DNA from: Bacteroidota bacterium
Lineage (GTDB): Bacteria; Bacteroidota; Bacteroidia; AKYH767-A; OLB10
Assembly (NCBI GenBank): GCA_018268195.1
Contig: JAFDWZ010000010.1
Coordinates: forward strand, 18,682 to 82,681
Length of the DNA: 64,000 nt
Reading direction: 5' to 3'
Shown: positions 8,154 to 16,964 of the stretch, piece after piece
How the letters are laid out: each line of letters starts with the position of its first letter
How positions within the stretch are numbered: position 1 is the stretch's first letter
The notes under the pieces: model-generated
The model's input: the letters and a program-made list of their open reading frames with translations, nothing else
Told to the model about the DNA's origin: nothing
Databases searched by the model: none
Position numbers and translations under genes: made by a program

Positions 8154-9284
8154 TTAGTTCGCTTTGAATCGAATCCAGCCTTTACGGTAAAAAATATACA
8201 GCTGAATAATTACAATCAGTATCATTACTACAATAACGCCAATATATCCATAAGGAGAATAGAGTTCAGGCATATTCAAAGGTAATTTTTCTCCGGTTTG
8301 AGCATCGGTGTTTTGAAAGTTCATTCCATATAGCCCAACAATGAAAGTCAGTGGGATGAATATGGTTGAAATAATGGTAAGAACTTTCATAACCTGGTTT
8401 AACCGGTTACTCACTCCCGAAAGATAAACATCCATTAAGCTGCTTGTTACTTCTTTATAACTTTCAACGATATCTAGAATCTGAATACAATGATCATAGG
8501 AATCACGGAAATAAACCTTGGTGTCTTCATGTATTTCATTAAAACTTGAACGGATGACATCATTTATTTTATCACGCTCCGGCCAAATAGCTCGTTTGAA
8601 AACAATCAGTTCGCGTTTAATCTGTAGGATTCTGTTAATCGAATCGTTGGAAGGGTTTGAAAGTAGTTCTTCTTCCAGAATATCTAACTTATTACCTATT
8701 TCTTCTAATGCAGGATAATAAAAATCAACAACGGCATCCATGAGAGCATAAGCCAGATAATCGCATTTTAATGTCCTCATGGCTCCTTTACTGTTGCGTA
8801 ATCTTACTCTTACAGGTTCTAAAAAGTCTTGTCTTTTTTCCTGAATGGTTATCACAAAGTTGGAGCCAAGCATCAGGCTTAGTTGGTCATTTAACAGTTC
8901 ACCGTTATTCATGCATAGCATACGACTTGTAAAATACAGATGCCCTTCGTATTCGTCCAGTTTAGGTCGCTGGTACACATTAAAAACATCTTCCATTTCA
9001 AGTTTGTGGAAATGAAAGATGGTTGCTATTTTTTCAAAAAAATCTCTGTTGCCAAAGCCGCTGATGTGTAACCAAAAAATTTTGCCGTTGAGTGAAGCAT
9101 AAATATTTTCAATATCTTCAATTGTGCATTCTTGTTTTTCGATACAAGTTTCGGCATCATATACAAAGGCATGGGCAACCGGAGGTAAAGCATCATTGGG
9201 AATGCTGAAACTTCCTGGAAACGAGCCGGGCTGCGTGCTTTTCTTTCTACTTAGTTTTACGCTTAAACGCCTGTGTTTCGCCAT
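8154..9284 (-). CDS. corA: Magnesium/cobalt transporter CorA
   Basis: A 376-residue CorA/2-TM-GxN channel. It has a cytoplasmic N-terminal alpha/beta domain, a long helical stalk (about 200-300) and two C-terminal transmembrane helices (about 305-325 and 345-365). The YGMN signature follows the first helix and is the selectivity-filter motif of Mg2+ channels. The C-terminus is positively charged, as usual. The gene starts from its own promoter region, divergent from a methyltransferase gene, and runs into priA. Confidence 0.95.
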   Translation of the reverse strand: MAKHRRLSVKLSRKKSTQPGSFPGSFSIPNDALPPVAHAFVYDAETCIEKQECTIEDIENIYASLNGKIFWLHISGFGNRDFFEKIATIFHFHKLEMEDVFNVYQRPKLDEYEGHLYFTSRMLCMNNGELLNDQLSLMLGSNFVITIQEKRQDFLEPVRVRLRNSKGAMRTLKCDYLAYALMDAVVDFYYPALEEIGNKLDILEEELLSNPSNDSINRILQIKRELIVFKRAIWPERDKINDVIRSSFNEIHEDTKVYFRDSYDHCIQILDIVESYKEVTSSLMDVYLSGVSNRLNQVMKVLTIISTIFIPLTFIVGLYGMNFQNTDAQTGEKLPLNMPELYSPYGYIGVIVVMILIVIIQLYIFYRKGWIRFKAN

Positions 9285-9309
9285 TACTTTGTTTTACTTT
9301 TATAAGTGT

Positions 9310-9317
9310 CAAAAATA
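9310..9317 (-). promoter_or_regulatory. Predicted -7 box (TATTTTTG) for corA
   Basis: The minus strand reads TATTTTTG, 25 nt before the corA ATG. It lies back to back with the box for the divergent gene at 9322-9329, so the two promoters share a very compact control region. Confidence 0.45.
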
Positions 9318-9321
9318 GCGA

Positions 9322-9329
9322 TAAATTTG
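9322..9329 (+). promoter_or_regulatory. Predicted -7 box (TAAATTTG) for the methyltransferase-ZIP operon
   Basis: TAAATTTG matches TAnnTTTG exactly and ends 17 nt before the ATG at 9347, predicting a very short leader. Confidence 0.5.
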
Positions 9330-9346
9330 CCAATATTTTTTTTCGT

Positions 9347-10078
9347 ATGAAGGAATGGTTTCAGAGTTGGTTCGATTCTCCTTATTACCATATCTTGTAT
9401 AAGCACCGTGACGAATCAGAGGCAGCTCAGTTTATTGATAACCTGCTGCAATACCTGAAGCCTGCAAAGCGTGCAACCATACTGGATATAGCATGTGGAA
9501 AGGGTAGGCATAGTATTCACCTTGCTAACAAAGGTTTTAGAGTAACTGGGATTGATTTGTCGGAGCAGAATATTCGACATTGCCGTCAATATGAGAATGA
9601 TAGCCTTGAATTTTATGAACATGACATGCGCGAAATATTTCGAACCAACGACTATGATCTGGCTTTGAATTTGTTTACAAGTTTTGGCTATTTCGACCGC
9701 GAACACGACAACCTTCGTACATTGCGTTCGGCTTCGCTTGCATTAAAGCCTGGAGGAATTTTTATTTTGGACTATTTTAACCCTGAAATGGTTGAGAAAA
9801 ATCATGCTAAAACTATGCATAAAACAATTGATGGCATCAATTTTTCTGTAGTGAAGGAAGCTAAGGACAACAGAATTGAAAAAAAGATTTCATTTCAGGA
9901 TAACGGTTTGCAGTATGACTTTAAAGAGTCTGTTCAATTAATTAGTGAAGCAAAATTCAAAGAGTACTTTGAAGAGACTTCACTCAGCGTTCTCAACATA
10001 TTGGGCGACTATAACCTGAATGCTTACGATCCATTTTCAAGCCCACGATTAATTTTCATAACTCAAAAAAAGAAATAA
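9347..10078 (+). CDS. Class I SAM-dependent methyltransferase
   Basis: 243 residues with a Rossmann-type SAM-binding fold. Motif I is LDIACGKGRHS (about residues 47-57), followed by GIDLS (motif II) and a NLFTSFGYF motif typical of small Bacteroidota methyltransferases acting on unknown small molecules or proteins. There is no signal peptide, so it is cytoplasmic. It is followed after 1 bp by a ZIP transporter gene with a GTG start, and the two are clearly one transcription unit. The substrate cannot be deduced. Confidence 0.88.
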   Translation: MKEWFQSWFDSPYYHILYKHRDESEAAQFIDNLLQYLKPAKRATILDIACGKGRHSIHLANKGFRVTGIDLSEQNIRHCRQYENDSLEFYEHDMREIFRTNDYDLALNLFTSFGYFDREHDNLRTLRSASLALKPGGIFILDYFNPEMVEKNHAKTMHKTIDGINFSVVKEAKDNRIEKKISFQDNGLQYDFKESVQLISEAKFKEYFEETSLSVLNILGDYNLNAYDPFSSPRLIFITQKKK

Positions 10079-10079
10079 G

Positions 10080-10769
10080 GTGGGAGCGTTTATCATTTTG
10101 TTTGCAGTGATATTTGGCGGAGGATTGCTTTACTTCCTTTTCAATAAAAGGAATGACTCCGTTCTAAAATTGTCATTGTCTTTTTCAGGTGCTTATTTGC
10201 TGGGTATCACAGTTACACATCTTATTCCCGAAGTTTATTCCTCCAACTCCGGTCATATAGGAGTTTTTATTCTTGCAGGATTTATTTTTCAGATTTTGTT
10301 GGAGTTTTTTTCAGAGGGAATTGAACACGGACATATCCATGTACATAAAAAACATTCAGGAGTATTTCCGTTCACCATGATGTTCAGCCTCTGTGTTCAC
10401 TCCTTTTTTGAAGGAATTCCTATGGCCGATGTAGCACAAAGGCAATCACTCATGATGGGTATAGCAATGCATCATGTGCCCGTAGCTTTTGCATTAATGA
10501 GCATGCTCCTGCAGTCAGGAGTCAACAGGAAATGGGCTTTGTTTTCTCTGTTTTTGTTTGCAGTTATGTCTCCCATTGGAGCATTCACGGGAATTTATCT
10601 GGGCGATTGGCTTCAGAATGGGTTATTCGAAAAGGTTATGGCTGTAGTCATAGGCATATTTTTACATATCAGTACCACTATTTTATTTGAATCCGACAGC
10701 GACCACCGTTTCAATATTATTAAACTGATAATTATTTTAGGGGGTGCGGGCCTGTCGCTGATGGTATAA
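10080..10769 (+). CDS. ZIP-family divalent metal transporter
   Basis: A 229-residue polytopic membrane protein from a GTG start 1 bp after the methyltransferase stop. About seven to eight hydrophobic helices are visible. The ZIP signatures are HSFFEGIPMAD (helix IV, His and Glu metal ligands) and MHHVPVAFAL (helix V). A His-rich loop (EHGHIHVHKKH, about residues 81-91) precedes them, the usual cytosolic metal-sensing loop. It probably moves Zn2+ or another divalent ion into the cytoplasm. The gene ends at a strong bidirectional terminator. Confidence 0.92.
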   Translation: MGAFIILFAVIFGGGLLYFLFNKRNDSVLKLSLSFSGAYLLGITVTHLIPEVYSSNSGHIGVFILAGFIFQILLEFFSEGIEHGHIHVHKKHSGVFPFTMMFSLCVHSFFEGIPMADVAQRQSLMMGIAMHHVPVAFALMSMLLQSGVNRKWALFSLFLFAVMSPIGAFTGIYLGDWLQNGLFEKVMAVVIGIFLHISTTILFESDSDHRFNIIKLIIILGGAGLSLMV

Positions 10770-10800
10770 AAAAAACCTTCGGCTTCCCGAAGGTTTTTTA
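10768..10800. terminator. Bidirectional intrinsic terminator
   Basis: A perfect 7-bp stem (CCTTCGG 10776-10782, CCGAAGG 10787-10793) with a 4-nt loop is flanked by an A-run on the left and a T-run on the right, so it works on both strands. It separates the convergent ZIP and Hsp20 genes. Confidence 0.85.
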
Positions 10801-10821
10801 CTCTAAAATCAATCAAACTAA

Positions 10822-11271
10822 TTACACAATTTTTATTTCGCGTGCAGGTTTCGGTCTTGCTTCTTCTTTTTTAGGAATTACAAGAGTCATTACACCATTC
10901 TCATAAGAAGCTGCAATTTTTTCGTTATCGGCAACCTCGGGCAAAGTGAATGAACGGCTGAAACTGGCGTACGAAAACTCCTTACGGGTGTACTTTTCAT
11001 TATTTTCAGTTTGCTCTGCACTTTTTTCTGCACTGATGCTTAAAACATCATTTTCGAGATTGATTTTGAAATCATCTTTTTTCAATCCGGGAGCAGCAAT
11101 TTCTAATTTGAACTGATGGTCTGACTCCTTAATGTTTACAGATGGATTAAAAGACTTTGATGCGTTGTTGTTAATTACTCCTTCAAAGAAGTCATTGAAC
11201 AAATCGCTGAAATGTTGTGAGCGGTCCATCATACGTGATGCCGGTTCGTTTTTAAATTTGATGAGTGTCAT
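10822..11271 (-). CDS. Small heat-shock protein Hsp20 / alpha-crystallin family
   Basis: 149 residues. A short N-terminal arm (with SRMMDRSQHFSDLF) leads into an alpha-crystallin domain (about 40-135) with KLEIAAPGLKKDDFK and the GVMTLVIPK signature, followed by a short basic tail (REIKIV, an IxI/V-type motif for oligomer assembly). It is an ATP-independent holdase in the cytoplasm. It has its own promoter region of about 285 bp upstream. That region contains an inverted repeat, GTCAA-a-TTGAC at 11371-11381, which might be an operator, but I have no independent support for this. Confidence 0.95.
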   Translation of the reverse strand: MTLIKFKNEPASRMMDRSQHFSDLFNDFFEGVINNNASKSFNPSVNIKESDHQFKLEIAAPGLKKDDFKINLENDVLSISAEKSAEQTENNEKYTRKEFSYASFSRSFTLPEVADNEKIAASYENGVMTLVIPKKEEARPKPAREIKIV

Positions 11272-11533
11272 GTTTTTTAATTTTTAAATTGTTAAACCTG
11301 ACTAATAGCAATCAATTATAGTTCCAATGGTTTTTTTATGTCAAAATGTAAGATTGAGCTGTTCGCAAACGTCAAATTGACCTCTGCCCGGCTTTTAATA
11401 AGACATTCTTTCTTTTTTTAGTTTCTCCATGTGTGTGCAACATAACTCCTTTACCTTTCGTTTATAAGTTTTTGGATGAGTTATGATGTTTATTAAATTT
11501 ATAAATTCGTCCAAAATTCATTATTAAAAGTCT

Positions 11534-11541
11534 TAAATTTG
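11534..11541 (+). promoter_or_regulatory. Predicted -7 box (TAAATTTG)
   Basis: An exact TAnnTTTG match ending 15 nt before the ATG at 11557. It overlaps an in-frame TTG at 11539, which favours the ATG as the start. Confidence 0.45.
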
Positions 11542-11556
11542 GAAAAAATAAAAACA

Positions 11557-11841
11557 ATGAAAAAGTTAGTTTATTCTGCTTTAATCGTTTGTGGTTTCAT
11601 GGTTATACATGTTTCAGCATCAGCTCAAACTACAAAAAAAGAAACCACTACACCTGAGGTTGAACAATCAGCCACCACAACTGAAAATGCTGACGGAACT
11701 GAAGTTGCCGAACCGGATTCAACAGCAGCAGAAACAGGTACACCCGCTACCTCTACCGATAATGAAAAACCTGCTATACGACACAGGCTTTATTCAGGAA
11801 GACAGAGAGGAAACAATGTGATTTATGACCCTAAAAACTAA
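11557..11841 (+). CDS. Small Thr/Glu-rich secreted protein
   Basis: 94 residues from the ATG at 11557. A clear signal peptide (KKLVYSALIVCGFMVIHVSASAQ) is cut after SAQ. The mature part is low-complexity, rich in Thr, Glu and Ala, and ends in a basic RHRLYSGRQRGNN segment. There is no recognisable domain. It is followed 58 bp later by another small secreted protein on the same strand. It is probably a periplasmic or surface protein of unknown role. Confidence 0.6.
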   Translation: MKKLVYSALIVCGFMVIHVSASAQTTKKETTTPEVEQSATTTENADGTEVAEPDSTAAETGTPATSTDNEKPAIRHRLYSGRQRGNNVIYDPKN

Positions 11842-11899
11842 AACTATTGGTTTTTAGAGAAGCGTTTTATATTTTTATCAAAAAAATAATCTAAAAATT

Positions 11900-12373
11900 A
11901 TGAATAGAAAAGTTATCGCATTTATTGCATTATTGTTTACAATTTCAGTTTCAAGCGTTGTAGCTCAGCAGTTGCAGAAGGCAGAAAACGCAGGAGGTTT
12001 TTTTGTCCGTAATGGAGCGGTGTATTACATCAAAGGCGACCATGTTAATTTTCTTACATCAAATCAAGAACTCGACAGTGGTTTAAAGATTGACCAACGG
12101 GGAGTTATTACATATACCAACGGGCAAACAGCACAGTTAAATAAAGGTGAACTACTTACTTTTGATGGGCTGCTAAAACCAAATGCAGTGGAAGAGCATT
12201 TCGAGATAAAAGATGGCCTGTTGAATATTGTAACAAACCATATTTATACTCCTATAGAAAAAGCTATAAAACTTGAAAACGGAGTTGCCATTGACGAAAA
12301 CGGAACAACAACAACCGGTATCAGGCTGCTTAGCGGTCAAAAAATGAACCTTCTGGGTGAGATAATTAAATAA
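11900..12373 (+). CDS. Secreted protein resembling DUF6799 repeats
   Basis: 157 residues with a signal peptide ending at VVAQ (about residue 22). The mature part consists of short beta-type units of the form VRNGAVYYIKGD, ITYTNGQTAQLNKGE, AIDENGTTTTGIRLLSGQ, which look like the repeated units of DUF6799 proteins in Bacteroidota. That assignment is from memory of the pattern and is tentative. It is probably periplasmic or surface-exposed. The gene is followed by an intrinsic terminator. Confidence 0.65.
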   Translation: MNRKVIAFIALLFTISVSSVVAQQLQKAENAGGFFVRNGAVYYIKGDHVNFLTSNQELDSGLKIDQRGVITYTNGQTAQLNKGELLTFDGLLKPNAVEEHFEIKDGLLNIVTNHIYTPIEKAIKLENGVAIDENGTTTTGIRLLSGQKMNLLGEIIK

Positions 12374-12400
12374 AGTAAAAAGTTTAAAAATAATACCAAG

Positions 12401-12422
12401 GCCGGCCATAGCCGGCTTTTTT
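12401..12422 (+). terminator. Intrinsic terminator
   Basis: GCCGGC (12401-12406), loop CATA, GCCGGC (12411-12416), then a run of six T. It lies 27 bp after the stop of the DUF6799-like gene. Confidence 0.75.
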
Positions 12423-12456
12423 ATTTCTTATCTTTATCATGTAAAAATTTCCGGTT

Positions 12457-13263
12457 ATGTATTCCAGTATTGATCAGTTGGGATTTGCCATAAACCTGGA
12501 ACGAGCACCCGAGCGAATCATTTCATTAGTTCCTTCGCAAACCGAATTGCTTGCTGACCTTGGCTTGAGTTCACGTATTGCAGGTATTACCCGTTTCTGC
12601 ATTTATCCTCCCGAAGTTCATATTTCTGTGCCGAGGGTAGGAGGTACCAAATCAGTAGATTTATCACGTATTGAAGCTATAAACCCTGATTTAATTATTG
12701 CCAATAAAGAAGAAAATACCAAAGAAGCCATTGACACACTTCGGCAGAAGTATAAGGTTTGGGTTAGCGATATCAATAATCTGGATGAAGCGCGAGACAT
12801 GATTTTTAACATCGGAAGACTGACAGATACCAATGATACAGCATTAAAAATAATTGCAGATATAAGCAGCAGATTTGAAAAATTGGAATCAGAAACGGTT
12901 AAATGTAAGTCGTTGCGGGCACTTTATCTTATATGGCGAAGGCCATACATGGCAGTAGCAGGCAATACATTTATACACGATATGATGTCGCGTTGCGGTT
13001 TCGACAATGTGTTGTATTATCAATCAAGATATCCTGAACTTTCAGCTGAACAAATCAGGAAACTGAACCCCGAAGTCATTCTCTTATCATCAGAACCTTA
13101 TCCATTCAGTCGGAAACATATCAGTGAGTTTAAAGAAATTTGTCCTCATGCACGGATAAAATTGGTGGATGGCGAATATTTTTCGTGGTATGGAAGCAGA
13201 ATGCGTTTAGCATCAGATTATTTTTCGGAGTTGCATCATGAGGTTTTTAATGCCTCAGAATGA
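12457..13263 (+). CDS. Helical-backbone metal receptor / BtuF-like ABC substrate-binding domain protein
   Basis: 268 residues of the periplasmic-binding-protein class III fold: ERIISLVPSQTELLADLG at the start, GGTKSVDLSRIEAINPDLIIA in the first lobe, a long linking helix, and VILLSSEPYPF in the second lobe. The family binds cobalamin, haem or siderophore iron and feeds ABC importers. This copy has no signal peptide and no ABC permease or ATPase beside it, so a cytoplasmic or non-transport role is possible, as seen for other leaderless members in Bacteroidota. Its ligand cannot be assigned. The next gene, a patatin barrel protein, starts 15 bp downstream. Confidence 0.8.
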   Translation: MYSSIDQLGFAINLERAPERIISLVPSQTELLADLGLSSRIAGITRFCIYPPEVHISVPRVGGTKSVDLSRIEAINPDLIIANKEENTKEAIDTLRQKYKVWVSDINNLDEARDMIFNIGRLTDTNDTALKIIADISSRFEKLESETVKCKSLRALYLIWRRPYMAVAGNTFIHDMMSRCGFDNVLYYQSRYPELSAEQIRKLNPEVILLSSEPYPFSRKHISEFKEICPHARIKLVDGEYFSWYGSRMRLASDYFSELHHEVFNASE

Positions 13264-13271
13264 TATTTTTG
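13264..13271 (+). promoter_or_regulatory. Predicted -7 box (TATTTTTG) for the patatin gene
   Basis: TATTTTTG overlaps the stop region of the preceding gene and ends only 7 nt before the ATG at 13279. Transcription from it would give an almost leaderless mRNA. Confidence 0.4.
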
Positions 13272-13278
13272 CACAGTT

Positions 13279-15564
13279 ATGTTCAGATTTAATAGCACTG
13301 TTTTTTTTCTTTTAATATTACTTTCGGGTTTTGCAAACGCGCAAAAAGTAGGCCTCGTACTCAGTGGAGGCGGAGCGCGAGGTTTTGCTCACATAGGAGT
13401 AATAAAAGCACTGGAGGAGAATGGTATTCCAATTGATTATGTCACCGGCACATCTGCAGGAGCACTGGTAGGTGGTTTGTATGTTTCGGGCGACAGCCCC
13501 GAGCAGATGGAAAACATTGTAAAAAGTGATGATTTTAAAGATTGGGCAACAGGAAACCTCAGCGAAGACCTGAATTATTATTTTAAAGAAAAAAAATGGG
13601 ATGCATCATGGGTAACGGTTAGGTTGAGTTATGACTCTACGCTGCACATGTTTTTAAACGGCTCTATCATCAATAGTGCGCAGGTTGATTTTTCTCTCAT
13701 GGCAAATCATTCAGCTGCAAGTGCAAGTGCCGGTTATGACTTCAATGATTTGTTTGTGCCCTTTCGATGTGTTGCCGCTGACATTAAGCATAAGCATCAA
13801 GTGGTTTTTAACTGTGGCGACCTCGGTCAGGCTATTCGCTCTTCTATTGCCTATCCATTATATCTCTCACCTATGACTGCAGATAATCAGCTCTTATATG
13901 ATGGTGGTATTTATAATAATTTCCCTTCTGATGTCATGCTTACTGATTTTAATCCTGATATTATGATAGGGGTAAGTGTGTCGCAAGGGCAGGATGTTCC
14001 ATACGAAGAAAATATGTTCTCTCAACTAAGGAACATGATAGTTCAGTCGCAGCATGTAGTATTGCCGGGCGCTGAAGATATATTGATTCAACCCAACGTA
14101 TCAGACATTGGCGTATTTGATTTTAAAAATATTGAAGCACTTATTGATAGTGGTTATAAAGCTGCCATGGAAAAAATGGATCAGATAAAAAGTGCAATAA
14201 CAAGACGTGTAAGCGCAATAGAAATCAATGAACGGAGACTTGAATTTATAAGAAAATGTCCGCCTCTGATAATTGACAGTATAATTGTTACAGGTGTAAG
14301 TGCTTCAGAAGCACAATACATCCTTACCATTTTAAATCCATTGAAGCAGCCGCTGCAATTGCGACAGCTGAAGTTTCGTTATTTCAGGCTTATGGCTGAT
14401 GAAAATATCAGATATGCATTTCCAAAACTGGTTTATGATCCCTCTAAGAAAATGTACGACCTCGAGATTTATGTCAAACCGGAGTCCAATCTGCGAGTGG
14501 ATGTAGGAGGGAATTTTTCATCGCGACCAATCAGTGAAGGTTTTATAGGATTCCGCTACAATATTCTTGGAAGGCAAAGCCTTGGAATAAAAGGTAATGT
14601 ATATTTCGGGAAACTTTATAATTCAGGACAGGCACGATTACGGTTAGACATTCCCGGTGCTGTTGATTTTTACATTGAACCTAATGCCACCGTCAACAGA
14701 ATGGATTATTACAAAAGCAGCAATGCATTTACCGAAGATGTAAGACCTGCGTACTTACTGAAGACGGATAAATCTGTAGGTGTTGATTTTGGTGTGCCTG
14801 CCAGAAATAAAGGGATAGTCGCAATAGGAGTCGCATTATTTTCTTCTAAAGATAAATATTACCAAACCCGCAGTTTTACCAGAAATGATGAAGCTGATGA
14901 AACAAGATTGGAAGGCTTAACATCTTTTCTCAGTTTTGAAAGAAACACTTTAAACAGACGAATGTATGCCACCAAAGGCTCATACATGCTTATTAAAACA
15001 CGATATGTAAATGGTACGGAACTTACTATTCCGGGAACACTTAATACGGATACTTTTAATTTAAAGAGCCCAAAGGAATGGTGGCAGGTAAAACTTGTTT
15101 ATGATAATTATTTCGCAAGATCAGGCTCTTTTCGTTTTGGGTTTTATGCTGAAACTAATTTTTCAAATCAACCGTTTTCGCAGAATTTTACAGCAACTAC
15201 TTTGCAAGCTCCCGGTTTTTTTCCCACTCAGGAAAGTAAAACTCTCTTTCTCTCAAATTTTCATGCGCATAATTATTTCGGAACTGGCATAAAAACTATC
15301 TACAGCCTTCGCTCAAATATTGATTTCAGACTGGAAGGATACGTCTTCCAACCTTTTCAGGAAATTATTGATAATGGTTATGGAAAGGCGAAATATGCTG
15401 ATGCGTTATCATCACGATATTATATTGCAAGCCTGTCGGGAGTATATCACAGCCCGGTAGGTCCTTTTGCCATCACGCTGAATTATTACGATAGAAAATC
15501 AAACTCTTTTACATTGTTATTTCATTTCGGATATATTCTGTTCAACAATTCAGCTCTTGATTGA
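13279..15564 (+). CDS. Patatin-like phospholipase fused to an outer-membrane beta-barrel (type Vd-like)
   Basis: 761 residues. A signal peptide (about 1-21) precedes a patatin lipase domain with the oxyanion motif SGGGARG (29-35), nucleophile elbow GTSAG (Ser59) and the catalytic Asp in DGG (about 206), giving a Ser-Asp dyad. A POTRA-like segment follows (about 335-405), then a C-terminal Omp85/BamA-type barrel (about 405-761) rich in alternating beta-strands and GIKG/FRYN motifs. The order matches PlpD-type type Vd autotransporters: the lipase is exported through its own barrel. It is expected in the outer membrane, hydrolysing phospholipids. Confidence 0.92.
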   Translation: MFRFNSTVFFLLILLSGFANAQKVGLVLSGGGARGFAHIGVIKALEENGIPIDYVTGTSAGALVGGLYVSGDSPEQMENIVKSDDFKDWATGNLSEDLNYYFKEKKWDASWVTVRLSYDSTLHMFLNGSIINSAQVDFSLMANHSAASASAGYDFNDLFVPFRCVAADIKHKHQVVFNCGDLGQAIRSSIAYPLYLSPMTADNQLLYDGGIYNNFPSDVMLTDFNPDIMIGVSVSQGQDVPYEENMFSQLRNMIVQSQHVVLPGAEDILIQPNVSDIGVFDFKNIEALIDSGYKAAMEKMDQIKSAITRRVSAIEINERRLEFIRKCPPLIIDSIIVTGVSASEAQYILTILNPLKQPLQLRQLKFRYFRLMADENIRYAFPKLVYDPSKKMYDLEIYVKPESNLRVDVGGNFSSRPISEGFIGFRYNILGRQSLGIKGNVYFGKLYNSGQARLRLDIPGAVDFYIEPNATVNRMDYYKSSNAFTEDVRPAYLLKTDKSVGVDFGVPARNKGIVAIGVALFSSKDKYYQTRSFTRNDEADETRLEGLTSFLSFERNTLNRRMYATKGSYMLIKTRYVNGTELTIPGTLNTDTFNLKSPKEWWQVKLVYDNYFARSGSFRFGFYAETNFSNQPFSQNFTATTLQAPGFFPTQESKTLFLSNFHAHNYFGTGIKTIYSLRSNIDFRLEGYVFQPFQEIIDNGYGKAKYADALSSRYYIASLSGVYHSPVGPFAITLNYYDRKSNSFTLLFHFGYILFNNSALD

Positions 15565-15581
15565 TATGTTTAATGTGAGTT

Positions 15582-16649
15582 ATGCCTAAAAGAGTTATTG
15601 TTGCTCCGCTTAACTGGGGACTTGGTCATGCAACACGGTGCATTCCGGTTATTACTAATTTTTTGAAACATGGCGCAGAAGTTATCATTGCATCAAATGG
15701 AAACAGCTTAACACTTTTGCAAAAACAGTTTCCTGAATTGCAGTCTTTTCAATTGCCGGGTTTTAATCCATCATATCCTGCACAGGGTAATATGGCAGGA
15801 GCTATGTTGCGGCAGCTTCCTAAATTTATTTTTCAGATAGAAAAAGAGAAGGCAACTATTGCAGGAATCGTAAAGAAAACAAAGGCTGATGTGGTAATTT
15901 CTGATAATAGGTATGGAGTAAGAACATCTGCTGCTAAAAATATTTTCATTTCGCATCAGTTAAATATTCAGGTGCCCGAACAGCTAAAACATTATCATAA
16001 ACTGATTAACAACTGGCAGGCAAAATATATCAACCGATTTGATGAATGTTGGGTGCCCGATACAGGAACCGCAAGCAACCTTGCAGGCAACCTAGTAAAC
16101 ACAGACAAAATAAAAATCCCTCTGTACTTTGCAGGAATTTTATCTCCCAAAAAGCCAACAGAGCGTACTGAAAAAAAATATGATATAGTTATCATACTGT
16201 CAGGGCCTGAGCCTCAACGCTCTATTTTGGAAGGAATACTGATTGAACAACTTTCAGGAAGTAATTTGAACACTCTGATGATACGAGGACGGATTAGCGA
16301 CCCGCAACAAATGCCTCAACGCGGCAATATTGAATTTATTAATTATGCTGACAGCAACAGCATTGCTCAAATTCTGCATAAAGAAACCATTGTAATTGCA
16401 CGTTCAGGATATTCTACTATTATGGACTTGGTGCAAATGAAATGCAAATCCATTTTAATTCCTACACCGGGACAAACCGAGCAGGAATATCTTGCAAAAT
16501 ATTTAAGTAATAAAAATTTTATTGTTACACAATCACAAAATGAATTCAATCTTTCTGCAGCATTACAGAAAATTGGCACTATTCAGGAAATGACTTTTGA
16601 TACGGAGGATAGGCTTTCACCTCTGGTTGAACGTGTTCTTAAAAACTGA
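15582..16649 (+). CDS. MurG-like (GT-B) glycosyltransferase family protein
   Basis: 355 residues. The N-terminal PLNWGLGHATRCIPV glycine-rich loop and the C-terminal segment with RSGYSTIMDLVQMKCKSILIPTPGQTEQEYLA (read around 270-320) are the two halves of a GT-B fold of the glycosyltransferase 28/MurG type. The acceptor and donor are unknown. Members of this family are widespread single genes in Bacteroidota. It follows the patatin gene after 17 bp. The 3' end faces a convergent small gene 6 bp away. Confidence 0.78.
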   Translation: MPKRVIVAPLNWGLGHATRCIPVITNFLKHGAEVIIASNGNSLTLLQKQFPELQSFQLPGFNPSYPAQGNMAGAMLRQLPKFIFQIEKEKATIAGIVKKTKADVVISDNRYGVRTSAAKNIFISHQLNIQVPEQLKHYHKLINNWQAKYINRFDECWVPDTGTASNLAGNLVNTDKIKIPLYFAGILSPKKPTERTEKKYDIVIILSGPEPQRSILEGILIEQLSGSNLNTLMIRGRISDPQQMPQRGNIEFINYADSNSIAQILHKETIVIARSGYSTIMDLVQMKCKSILIPTPGQTEQEYLAKYLSNKNFIVTQSQNEFNLSAALQKIGTIQEMTFDTEDRLSPLVERVLKN

Positions 16650-16655
16650 ATTGCA

Positions 16656-16913
16656 TTAGTCAATTGCCAGTTCATAGCGGATGCCGGTAATATCGCTTAG
16701 CTCTTTCAGGTAAGAAGATAAATCGGATGGCGTAATTTCCTGCTTGTTCAGCACAGCTTCGTAATAACCTTCTGTTGACAACCACAATCCCTCGGGAAGA
16801 TCAACTTCTTCAGTGTTGTAAATTATCAGCACCAATTCACCGCTGTCGCTGTCGCGAAGTTCATTGCTGCCACAGGGGAAAGGTTCCGTTGCAATTAAGA
16901 GTTGGTTTTCCAT
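16656..16913 (-). CDS. Conserved hypothetical protein, 85 aa
   Basis: An 85-residue acidic cytoplasmic protein (no signal or membrane helix) that I do not recognise. Visible features are SGELVLIIYNTEEVDLPEGLW in the middle and a helical C-terminal half with SSYLKELSDITGIRYEL. It is convergent with the glycosyltransferase gene (6-bp gap) and lies 51 bp downstream of an NlpC/P60 gene on the same strand, so it may be part of that unit. Confidence 0.6.
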   Translation of the reverse strand: MENQLLIATEPFPCGSNELRDSDSGELVLIIYNTEEVDLPEGLWLSTEGYYEAVLNKQEITPSDLSSYLKELSDITGIRYELAID

Positions 16914-16964
16914 TTTTTCAGAATTTTGAGTAGATAAAAAATAGGGGAGATAAATGAAAAAGAA

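Noticed and set aside
11371..11381. Inverted repeat GTCAA-a-TTGAC upstream of the hsp20 gene as a heat-shock operator
   Set aside because: Only 5-bp arms, about 100 bp from the start codon, and no match to the CIRCE element. A short palindrome like this arises by chance.
16650..16680. Terminator between the convergent glycosyltransferase and 85-aa genes
   Set aside because: The inverted repeat is imperfect, overlaps both stop codons and has no T-run.
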